The translations under genes were made by a program, and so were the position numbers. A stretch of 64,000 bases of DNA, from NCBI RefSeq assembly GCF_900111735.1, contig NZ_FOHW01000009.1, forward strand, positions 98,287 to 162,286. The letters run 5' to 3'. The stretch comes from Pseudomonas graminis. GTDB taxonomy: Bacteria > Pseudomonadota > Gammaproteobacteria > Pseudomonadales > Pseudomonadaceae. Every line of letters begins with the position of its first letter. Positions within the stretch are counted from its first letter, which is position 1. The notes under the pieces are model-generated. The model had not been told where the DNA came from. It made no database searches and saw only the letters and a list, made by a program, of their open reading frames with translations. Of this stretch, positions 1-7,706 are shown piece by piece.

Positions 1-1
1 C

Positions 2-514
2 TGGGGCAATGAAAGCGAATGGTCGCAGATGAGCCTGCTGAGCAGGTTTCACCAGGAAACGTTCGGCGGCGAAAAGTTTTTCCAGCTGCTGGATCGACTC
101 TCGAAAAACCCGGTGAAGCATCTGTCGATGCTGGAGCTGATGTACCTGTGCCTGTCGCTGGGTTTCGAGGGCCGCTACCGGGTGCAGACACGCGGCGTGC
201 AGGAACTCGAGAACATTCGCGACGCGGTCTACCGACAAATTCGTCAGCTGCGTGGTGATGCGCCTCGCGAGCTGTCACCCCACTGGGAAGGCCTGAACAA
301 CCGGCGCCGCAGCCTGGTGCGCATCGTGCCCACCTGGATGGTGGTGAGCTTCACCCTGGTCTGCCTGATTGTGATGTATTCGGGCTTCGCCTGGGTGCTG
401 GGCGAACACCGGAACGCCGTCCTGCAACCTTACCAGCCGTTTGATCAGCCTGCCGTTCACTCGCAATCGCAGCCGCAAGCGCAATCGCAGCCGCAGCCGC
501 AGCCGCAGCCGTAA
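2..514 (+). CDS. tssL: TssL (DotU/IcmH), C-terminal part, cut by window edge
   Basis: The frame is open from the window edge and its 5' end is missing. The visible part reads W-G-N-E-S-E-W-S, then F-H-x-E-x-F-G-G-E-K-F-F. It continues with the DotU stretch L-E-L-M-Y-L-C-L-S-L-G-F-E-G-R-Y, followed by one transmembrane helix (about 345-405) that anchors the cytoplasmic domain in the inner membrane. TssL forms the T6SS membrane complex with TssM and TssJ and recruits the baseplate. The C-terminal tail after the helix is an unusual run of S-Q, P-Q and A-Q dipeptides encoded by short tandem repeats. Only 13 bases separate its stop from the tssM start. With tssM, a phosphatase and a kinase following, this matches the end of an HSI-II type locus. 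No peptidoglycan-binding domain is present. Confidence 0.93.
   Translation, partial: WGNESEWSQMSLLSRFHQETFGGEKFFQLLDRLSKNPVKHLSMLELMYLCLSLGFEGRYRVQTRGVQELENIRDAVYRQIRQLRGDAPRELSPHWEGLNNRRRSLVRIVPTWMVVSFTLVCLIVMYSGFAWVLGEHRNAVLQPYQPFDQPAVHSQSQPQAQSQPQPQPQP
462..511 (+). repeat. Hexamer-like microsatellite in the tssL tail
   Basis: Degenerate then pure repeats of cag-ccg / cgcaat hexamers encode the Ser/Pro-Gln tail of TssL just before its stop. The last four units are pure. Gain or loss of whole 6-base units would change tail length without shifting frame. Confidence 0.8.
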
Positions 515-527
515 ACAGAGACGTGTG

Positions 528-3500
528 ATGAAAAACCTTTTCAAGAAAACCGGCGCGTTTTTGCGTCAGACGTGGGTGTGGACGCTGCTGCTGGTATTGC
601 TCGTGGCGCTGATGGTCTGGTTCGTCGGGCCGGCCTTGGCGGTTGACGACCGAAAGTTCTGGGAGGGCTCAAGCTCTCGGCTGTTGACCATCAGTTCGCT
701 GTTCCTGCTTTGGGGCCTTGCCATGGTCTATGTCAGCTGGCGTGCCGGAGAGCGCAAGAAGGCGGTCGAGGACAGCGAGGACGGTCAGGCGCGCATCCTG
801 CGCGACGATCAGATGGACGAGGAGAAAGCTGAGCTGACGGCGCGTTTCAAGGACGCGATGAAAACACTGAAGACATCGAGTCTGTATCGCGGTCGCAGCG
901 AGCACTGGCGCACCGAGCTGCCGTGGTACCTGCTGATCGGCCCCGAAGGCAGCGGCAAGACCAGCCTGCTGGACTTTTCAGGTCTCGAGTTTCCGCTCAA
1001 CAAGGCCGGGCGCACACTCACCCGTGACCCTCGAGGCACGCGCCACTGTGACTGGTATTTTGCCAATAACGCCGTGCTCGTCGACACCGCTGGTCGTTAC
1101 CTGACCCAGCCGAGCGCCGACATCGACCAAAGCGCCTGGTGCACGTTGCTTGACCTGCTGCGCAGGTATCGCCGCAACCGGCCTCTGAATGGTGTACTCG
1201 TCACACTCCCTGTCGACACTCTGCTCCACGGCAGCGACCTTGAGCTCGAAATCCTCGCCCGACAGGTGCGTACCCGTATGCAGGAGGTGCATCAGACGCT
1301 GCACGTCGAGGTGCCGGTCTACCTCGTGTTGAGCAAAGCCGACAGCCTTCCGGGCTTCGACGCATTTTTCGAGCAACTGACCCGTGAGGAAAGTGATCAG
1401 GTCCTCGGTACCACCTTCCGGGACGGGCAGAGCGGCATCGACGGCGACGTGCTGCGAGCCGAATTCGGCGAGCTGCTGGTTCGGCTCAACAGCCAGGTGA
1501 TCACCCGCATGCACCAAGAGCGTGATACCTCGCGCCGTGGCGGCATTCTCGATTTTCCCCACCAGCTCAGTCGAATCGGCGAGCGTGTTTGCGTGTTTGT
1601 GGAGCTGGCGTTCACTGGCAATCGCTATCAGTCCGCCAGTCAATTGCGGGGCTTCTACCTCACCAGCGCGCCAGGTTTTGAACAGGACATCCACGGGGCC
1701 GCTGTCGGCCGGGCAATGAGTCCGGGAATGAGCACGGGCATGCTGCCGACATCGGGCGGCAGCCGATCGCGTTTCATCAATCACCTGCTCGGCAGGGTTA
1801 TTTTCCCGGAAGCGGACCTTGCCGGTCTGGACATGCGCGAGCGCAGCCGTATTCATTGGGCCCAGCGCGCGCTCTATGCAGGCGCGCTGGCGTCACTCGC
1901 GCTGTTCGGCAGCCTCTGGGCAGTGAGCTTTTCCGGCAATTATGAGCGCCTCGACAGTGTGAGTGCCCTTGCTCGAACCTGGGCCGGGCAGCGGTCGGCG
2001 AAAACGGTACAGGATGACCTTGTCGCAGCGCTGAACGTGTTAGACACCCGCTATGCGGCGACCCGGGTTTTCCCGGACAAAGGGGAGGCCGGTTACCAGG
2101 CGCGTGGCGGGCTTTATCAAGGCGAAGCGGTCAACCCGGTCGTCGAGAGCGCTTACGAGCGTGAGCTGGAACGGCTGCTCCTGCCCCAGGTGGCACTGAT
2201 GCTGGAAGGGCAAATTGCCGCCAATCTTGAGAGTCGCGAGGGCCTGCTCAAAAGCCTGAGGGCCTATTTGATGCTGGGCCTGAAAGACCGGCGTGATGCG
2301 GCGTGGCTCAAGGAGCAGGTCGCTGCTGCCTGGTCCGAGCTGTACCCCGGCAATGCCGCCGCGCAAGACGGGCTGAACAGTCACTTCGAACGGTTGCTGC
2401 AGCTGCCCTTCGTCCATGCGCTCAATGATCAGCGCGTGGCGCAGGCACGACAGGTGCTGCGCGGTGAGTCCCTGGCGAACGTCGTTTACCGGATGCTGCG
2501 CGAGCAGGCGGAGAACTTGCCGGATTACAGTTTCGACCAGCACCTCGGGCCGCAGGCGGTGCTGTTCGTCGGCGCCGATTATGTGATTCCGGGGTTCTAT
2601 ACCCGACAGGGATACGAGCAGTACTTCTCGGTTCACGGCTCCCGGGTGGTAACCGACATCCTGCGGGACAATTGGGTGCTGGGCGAGGGCGCCGGCCTCA
2701 GCGACATGGACATGCGGCGTCTGATGGTGGAACTGGAACAGCTGTATTTTCGCGATTACGCCGATTACTGGGGCGAAGCGGTCAGCGCGGTCGAGCTTCC
2801 CGGGCCCTACGATTTCGCCGACAGTGCCGAGCAACTGGCTGGCCTGACCTCGGCCCATTCGCCGGTGATCAACCTGCTCAGGGAAGTTCGCGAGAACACA
2901 CGCTTCACGCCGGTTGCCGAGGCACTGACAAACGCCGTCGATGCCGCTGCGCAGTTGGCGGACAAGGGTGGCAAAGCCGGCAAACTGGCGATCGCCGCGT
3001 CCAGTAAAGCCTCTGAGGCGTTGAGTGCATCCGTCCCGGATACGGCGCGCAAGTCACTGCAAACCCGGTTTGATCCGCTGCACCGGATGCTCGACGACAA
3101 GGACGGCCCGGCTGCCGATCTGCTGCCCGTTCTGACAGCGCTCAACGAACTGCAGATGCAAATGGCCAGTTTGGGCAGGGCCAGCTCGCCGGAGCAGGCT
3201 GCGTTCGACATGGCCAAATCACGCATGGGCGGTCAGCGCGATGCGCTGGCCGGTTTGCGTGGGGCATCCAGTCGCCTGCCGCGTCCGGTGGGCACGTGGT
3301 TCAACACCCTGGCCGAGGACTCCTGGCGGCTGGTGCTTCGCGACGCCTATCAACACGTGAACCAGCACTACCAGAGCGAGGTGTACAGCTTCTACGCGAA
3401 GGCGATCAGCAAGCGATATCCATTCAACGCTGACAGTGCCAGCGATGTTGCACTCGGTGATTTTCGCGAGTTCTTCAAGGTTCAGGGCGTTGCAGACCGC

Positions 3501-4055
3501 TTCTTCGACGGATTTCTGCGGCCGTTCGTGAGTGCCGAGAAGGGCAGTTACCGTCTGCGCAGTATCGATGGGCAAAGTCTGCCGATCTCCCGGGCGTATC
3601 TCGATCAGATGAACGCTGCCAGGGTCATCCGACAGGGCTTCTTCGCGGACAACCCGGCCGAGCCTCAGGTGCAGTTCAAGCTTGAGCCCCATACCCTCGA
3701 TTCGTCTGTCAGCCGTTCCGAATTCAAGCTGGGTGACAAGAGCCTCGAGTATCGCCACGGCCCGATCGTCCCGGTGTCATTCCGTTGGCCGACCGACGAT
3801 CAGGCCGGTCGAACCAGTCTGGTGCTCGACAGAATGGTTGGCCGCCCATTGGGTATCGAAGAAAGCTCGGGGCCGTGGTCGCTGTTCCGTTTGCTGGATT
3901 CGATGCAGCGCGATGACTTGAGTGGTCGCGACGTGCTGGTGCTTAAGGCCGACGTGGGTGGACTTCGTGCCAGCTACCTGTTGACGAGCCAGCGCTCGCC
4001 GAACCCGTTCGACATGACCGTGCTGCGCAGCTTCCGCATGCCGGCGCAACTGTGA
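528..4055 (+). CDS. tssM: TssM (IcmF), T6SS inner-membrane scaffold of the first locus
   Basis: IcmF-family protein of 1175 aa that spans the envelope and links TssL to the TssJ lipoprotein. I chose the ATG 13 bases after tssL because the protein then begins M-K-N-L-F-K-K followed at once by the first membrane helix. The longer frame from 441 would overlap the tssL repeat tail. Two N-terminal helices (about residues 12-32 and 50-70) precede a cytoplasmic NTPase-like domain with an intact Walker A G-P-E-G-S-G-K-T-S near residue 137 and a Walker B-like V-L-V-D-T-A-G-R. A third helix lies near residue 450. The large remainder is the periplasmic IcmF domain. It overlaps the next gene as TGATG, indicating translational coupling. 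It is only distantly similar to the second tssM at 24856-28794, so the two loci are different T6SS types rather than recent copies. Confidence 0.95.
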   Translation: MKNLFKKTGAFLRQTWVWTLLLVLLVALMVWFVGPALAVDDRKFWEGSSSRLLTISSLFLLWGLAMVYVSWRAGERKKAVEDSEDGQARILRDDQMDEEKAELTARFKDAMKTLKTSSLYRGRSEHWRTELPWYLLIGPEGSGKTSLLDFSGLEFPLNKAGRTLTRDPRGTRHCDWYFANNAVLVDTAGRYLTQPSADIDQSAWCTLLDLLRRYRRNRPLNGVLVTLPVDTLLHGSDLELEILARQVRTRMQEVHQTLHVEVPVYLVLSKADSLPGFDAFFEQLTREESDQVLGTTFRDGQSGIDGDVLRAEFGELLVRLNSQVITRMHQERDTSRRGGILDFPHQLSRIGERVCVFVELAFTGNRYQSASQLRGFYLTSAPGFEQDIHGAAVGRAMSPGMSTGMLPTSGGSRSRFINHLLGRVIFPEADLAGLDMRERSRIHWAQRALYAGALASLALFGSLWAVSFSGNYERLDSVSALARTWAGQRSAKTVQDDLVAALNVLDTRYAATRVFPDKGEAGYQARGGLYQGEAVNPVVESAYERELERLLLPQVALMLEGQIAANLESREGLLKSLRAYLMLGLKDRRDAAWLKEQVAAAWSELYPGNAAAQDGLNSHFERLLQLPFVHALNDQRVAQARQVLRGESLANVVYRMLREQAENLPDYSFDQHLGPQAVLFVGADYVIPGFYTRQGYEQYFSVHGSRVVTDILRDNWVLGEGAGLSDMDMRRLMVELEQLYFRDYADYWGEAVSAVELPGPYDFADSAEQLAGLTSAHSPVINLLREVRENTRFTPVAEALTNAVDAAAQLADKGGKAGKLAIAASSKASEALSASVPDTARKSLQTRFDPLHRMLDDKDGPAADLLPVLTALNELQMQMASLGRASSPEQAAFDMAKSRMGGQRDALAGLRGASSRLPRPVGTWFNTLAEDSWRLVLRDAYQHVNQHYQSEVYSFYAKAISKRYPFNADSASDVALGDFREFFKVQGVADRFFDGFLRPFVSAEKGSYRLRSIDGQSLPISRAYLDQMNAARVIRQGFFADNPAEPQVQFKLEPHTLDSSVSRSEFKLGDKSLEYRHGPIVPVSFRWPTDDQAGRTSLVLDRMVGRPLGIEESSGPWSLFRLLDSMQRDDLSGRDVLVLKADVGGLRASYLLTSQRSPNPFDMTVLRSFRMPAQL

Positions 4056-4783
4056 TGCCGCTCGCCGGCCATTGGCGCAGCGCTGCGCGAACCCATGCCG
4101 GCAAGGTTCGAGAGCGTAACGAAGATGCGTATCTGGAGTGTCCGGAGCAGGGGCTGTGGGTGGTCGCCGATGGCATGGGCGGCCACCAGGGAGGCGATAT
4201 CGCCAGCCAGATGATCGTCGCCAGTCTGGCAGAGCTGCCGGTGCAGGAACACTTCGATGACAGGCTTATCGGCATACGACAGTGCCTGCACTGGCTGAAC
4301 CGGCGGCTGGGTCAGGAGCTGACCGTGAATGCAGGCCGGCAGGACAACATCATCGGCAGCACCGTGGTCGCGCTTCTCGTGGAGGAAGACCGGGCAGCCT
4401 GTGTATGGGCGGGGGACAGCCGCTGCTATTTGTGGCGCGGCCAGCGGCTGTACCAGCTGTCCCGGGACCACTCGCTGCAACAGCAGATGATCGACGAACG
4501 ACAGATGAATGCTCGACAAGCCCGGGCCCACCCTGGCGGGCATGCCCTGACCCGAGCGGTGGGCGCTGCCGAGCAACTGACGCTGGAGGTGCTGGAGTTC
4601 GAGGTGTTTCCGGGCGATGCGCTCTTGCTGTGCAGCGACGGTTTGTATCAGGGCTTGAGCAGCGATGCATTGAGCCGCGCATTGAGTCTCGGTCTGCCGG
4701 CAATGGCACTCAAGCGCCTGTTCGATGACGCGCTGCGTGGTCCCGCCCGAGACAACCTGACGGCTGTGGTGATTCGCCGATGA
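4055..4783 (+). CDS. stp1: PP2C-type Ser/Thr phosphatase of the T6SS locus (Stp1/PppA-like)
   Basis: Metal-dependent PP2C phosphatase of 242 aa. Motifs run in the usual order: R-T-H-A-G-K-V-R-E-R-N-E-D at the N terminus, then V-V-A-D-G-M-G-G-H-Q-G-G-D (metal-binding Asp and Gly). A-G-D-S-R follows in the middle, then L-L-C-S-D-G-L and R-D-N-L-T-A-V at the C terminus. In P. aeruginosa such phosphatases reverse the kinase-driven phosphorylation that switches the T6SS on. The start ATG overlaps the tssM stop; a GTG one codon upstream is an alternative. The 3' end overlaps the kinase gene by 4 bases, so kinase and phosphatase are made together. Order and length match stp1 of the HSI-II locus. Confidence 0.92.
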   Translation: MPLAGHWRSAARTHAGKVRERNEDAYLECPEQGLWVVADGMGGHQGGDIASQMIVASLAELPVQEHFDDRLIGIRQCLHWLNRRLGQELTVNAGRQDNIIGSTVVALLVEEDRAACVWAGDSRCYLWRGQRLYQLSRDHSLQQQMIDERQMNARQARAHPGGHALTRAVGAAEQLTLEVLEFEVFPGDALLLCSDGLYQGLSSDALSRALSLGLPAMALKRLFDDALRGPARDNLTAVVIRR

Positions 4784-5802
4784 CCGATCCTCTGCAAACA
4801 GATGCCGACGGACAGGCGCTCGTTGCTCCCCCCGGCGATGACCCGCCCGGCGATCTCACCTGTTACGCCTTCGCTCAGTCGAAAAATCGTGAACCCGCTC
4901 GCCTGGCGGCCCGATCGGCCCTCAGCACAATGCCCGACGTTCTGGCAGGCCGTTACTGCATTGAGCGACTGCTTGGCGCCGGCGGCATGGGAGCCGTCTA
5001 CCGCGCCCGCGATTTGCTGGCTGAGCAGTACGGCGATCCCGATCCGTATGTCGCGCTCAAAGTCCTCAACCAAGACTTCGCCGAATCGCCGGACGCCAGC
5101 GCCGTGCTCTACAGCGAGTTCTGCCTGACCCGTTACCTGCGGCATGACAACGTGCTGCGCGTGCACGGATTTCACGTCGACACCGCTTGCGCGCGCGCTT
5201 TCATCACCATGGAGCTGATGCGAGGTCTGACGCTGGACAAACTGCTTTGCGAGCGGCCCTTGGGTCTGCCGTGGAAAGAACTGCGACACATCGTGCTGCC
5301 GCTGCTGGACGCCTTGGCTTACGCCCATGCCTGCGGCGTTGTCCACGGGGATATGAAACCGAGCAACGTCATGCTCAGTGAGAAAGGCGTGCGCCTGTTC
5401 GACTTCGGCCTTGGCAGGGCCGAGGAGGGCGTGCTGCCCGGCCTGCCGCACCTGAGCCGCGAGCGTTTCAATGCCTGGACACCGGGTTACGCCGCACCTG
5501 AACTGCTTGAACATCACTCGCTCTCCGCACGCACTGACATCTACGCCGTGGCGTGTGTGATCTACGAGCTTGCGAGCGGCAAACATCCCTTTCGCCACCT
5601 GCCTTCGATCCAGGCCCGGGATGAACATCTCGACGTCGGCTTGCAGGCGCCAGCCCGTCTACCGAAACGTTGCTGGCCTGCCTTGCGAACCGCTCTTGCA
5701 TTTGACGCCAGCGCACGCGCGATAACGGCCGGGCAAGTGCGTGATGCTTTCACCCTTCCTTCGTCCTGGCCGTGGGGCAGGAGGAACCGCCCGTCCTGGT
5801 GA
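4780..5802 (+). CDS. stk1: T6SS-associated serine/threonine protein kinase (Stk1-like)
   Basis: Hanks-type kinase of 340 aa. The Gly-rich loop is L-G-A-G-G-M-G-A-V-Y near residue 67. The catalytic loop reads H-G-D-M-K-P-S-N, with Gly replacing the Arg of the usual HRD, so it is a non-RD kinase. The magnesium motif is D-F-G-L-G, and A-P-E follows in G-Y-A-A-P-E-L. The N-terminal 60 residues are low-complexity, and I see no transmembrane helix or sensor domain, consistent with a soluble kinase such as HSI-II Stk1. It overlaps stp1 by ATGA and is the last gene of the locus. The likely substrate is the Fha protein of the same system, which would lie left of the window. Confidence 0.9.
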   Translation: MTDPLQTDADGQALVAPPGDDPPGDLTCYAFAQSKNREPARLAARSALSTMPDVLAGRYCIERLLGAGGMGAVYRARDLLAEQYGDPDPYVALKVLNQDFAESPDASAVLYSEFCLTRYLRHDNVLRVHGFHVDTACARAFITMELMRGLTLDKLLCERPLGLPWKELRHIVLPLLDALAYAHACGVVHGDMKPSNVMLSEKGVRLFDFGLGRAEEGVLPGLPHLSRERFNAWTPGYAAPELLEHHSLSARTDIYAVACVIYELASGKHPFRHLPSIQARDEHLDVGLQAPARLPKRCWPALRTALAFDASARAITAGQVRDAFTLPSSWPWGRRNRPSW

Positions 5803-6264
5803 CGGCCATCACGGGCGCGGTGCGAGATCCAACGCCTTCGCGGTTAAAGTCGATAACGATGACAGTGTTCTGACGAAACATCGCCAAGAATGCCGAAACA
5901 GAGCCATTCCCGCAAAAAAGATGTATTTATTTTCATCTGCAATTGGCACCGGCTGATCCCCCGGCCCCGGTGCCCCTCAGGCGATACAACCGGGCACGTT
6001 GTCGCACCCGAGCCAACGTCGTGCGGTTGAGCTTAATCGTTTCATCTGTCATAAAAGGCTGGCTACGGGCTCGAAAATCTAGAAAAAACATAGATTAATG
6101 GGTCGACGATAGCTGCTTTCACGTCCGACCCCCGCGCGCTACCCATCAAGCCAGTTTTGCTCGCTGCCCGAAGCGGAAATCTGTGCCACCCCTCTGCCTT
6201 TCAACCTCATCGAGGCCATTCATTCGGCGCGACCAAACGCCGTGCATCAAAAAGGACCGGAAAA
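5803..6264 (+). other. Intergenic region between the T6SS tail and the MFS gene
   Basis: No convincing gene. The inverted pair cgcccgt...acgggcg right at the kinase stop could form a weak terminator but lacks a T-run. The right half is AT-richer near 6060-6100 and is the likely promoter region of the transporter. No repeat was recognised. Confidence 0.5.
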
Positions 6265-7623
6265 TTGAGCGATCAATCCACTCCGAACACTCCACTCTCA
6301 CGATTCTGCGACAAAGTGGGTATTCCCTATCCCATGTTCTGGGGCTTTGTCGGCCTGTTGATCTTCATGATCGGCGATGGCGTAGAACTCGGTTACCTCT
6401 CGCCCTTCCTCAGTGATCGCGGCATGCCCGATGACGAAATCGCCATGATCTTCACCACCTACGGCATCACGGTCGGTATTTCATCGTGGCTCGCCGGTGC
6501 GCTTTCCAACCTCTGGGGCCCGAAACGGGTGATGTTCCTGGGACTGATCATCTGGAGCGTCTTTGAAGTGCTCTTCCTGATCTACGGTCTGCAGGAATTG
6601 AGCTACTCGATGATTCTGCTGACCTATGGTCTGCGCGGATTCGGTTATCCGCTGTTCGCCTACGGCTTCCTGGTCTGGATCGCCGCTTCTACCCCGTCCC
6701 GCAAAATGGGCATGGCCGTGGGCTGGTTCTGGGTGGCTTACGCTGCAGGCCTGCCGATGCTCGGCTCTCTGGTGGCGAGCGCCGCGATCCCGCTGATTGG
6801 GGCGCTGCAGACCTTCTGGTTGTCCTTTGCGCTGGTGGTCATCGGCGGTGCGATTGGCTTGATCGGGATGCGCGAAGCCCACGGCATGCGTCGACTCGCC
6901 CCCGAGGGTGAGCGGCCGATGGTGTCGATGGCCAAGAACATCACCATCATGTGGACGCGTCCGAAAGTGTCACTGGCCGCCCTTGTCCGGGTGATCAACA
7001 CCTCGTCGATGTTCGGTTTTCTGGTGGTCATGCCCGGGTTCTTCATGCACACCGTGGGCTTCACCCTGGAAGAGTGGCTACGCCTGCTGACCATCGTCTT
7101 TGTGTTCAACATCATCGGCAATCTCAGCTCCAGCGTGATCAGCACAAAGATCGGCTACCGCAATACGATCCTGTGGTTTGGCGCAGTGGGCAGCACGATC
7201 AGCACCCCGTTGTTCTTCTTCATGCCACAAGCGTTTCCCCACGACTTCCTGATCGCTTCGATCTTCGGTGCGTTCTATGGTCTGACGCTGGCGTGTTTTG
7301 TGCCGCTGTCGGCGCTTGCACCTGCGTTGGCGCCTAATAACAAGGCCGCTGCGTTGTCGGTGCTGAGCCTGGGTGCAGGTGCGTCGACATGGGTAGGCCC
7401 GGCGGTGGTCGCGATTTTCAATGAGAGTTACGGCATTGAAGGCGTGGTCTGGGCATTCTGCGGCTTATACGCGCTGAGCGCCGTGATGACCGCATTCCTG
7501 AAAGATCCGGAGCCCGTGCATGACCCGATCCTGATCAAGATCAAGCGTCGAATCAAAGTGTTCGCGCCGCGTCTGGATTATCGGTGGGCCCATGCCGAGG
7601 ACCCGAACAAAGAGGCGAGCTGA
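6265..7623 (+). CDS. MFS transporter, polyol permease (RbtT/DalT/CsbX) type
   Basis: Major facilitator of 452 aa with about twelve hydrophobic segments. The first segment is followed by G-D-G-V-E-L-G-Y-L-S-P-F-L, which I associate with the polyol permease subfamily (ribitol and arabinitol symporters, CsbX). The loop N-L-W-G-P-K-R-V between helices 2 and 3 is the MFS signature region. I chose the TTG at 6265 because AAGGA lies about ten bases upstream and the protein then starts S-D-Q-S-T just before the first helix. The frame stays open to 6157 without a good ribosome site. It stands alone, with no polyol dehydrogenase next to it, so the substrate is unproven. Sugar alcohol uptake by proton symport is the family expectation. 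Confidence 0.85.
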   Translation: MSDQSTPNTPLSRFCDKVGIPYPMFWGFVGLLIFMIGDGVELGYLSPFLSDRGMPDDEIAMIFTTYGITVGISSWLAGALSNLWGPKRVMFLGLIIWSVFEVLFLIYGLQELSYSMILLTYGLRGFGYPLFAYGFLVWIAASTPSRKMGMAVGWFWVAYAAGLPMLGSLVASAAIPLIGALQTFWLSFALVVIGGAIGLIGMREAHGMRRLAPEGERPMVSMAKNITIMWTRPKVSLAALVRVINTSSMFGFLVVMPGFFMHTVGFTLEEWLRLLTIVFVFNIIGNLSSSVISTKIGYRNTILWFGAVGSTISTPLFFFMPQAFPHDFLIASIFGAFYGLTLACFVPLSALAPALAPNNKAAALSVLSLGAGASTWVGPAVVAIFNESYGIEGVVWAFCGLYALSAVMTAFLKDPEPVHDPILIKIKRRIKVFAPRLDYRWAHAEDPNKEAS

Positions 7624-7706
7624 TTGCGGTGGGTCTGCGGCGTGTCAGTCATGAAATCGACTGTCGCGCCGCGCACCCATTCACCCGGACACGCCTGATT
7701 GAATGA

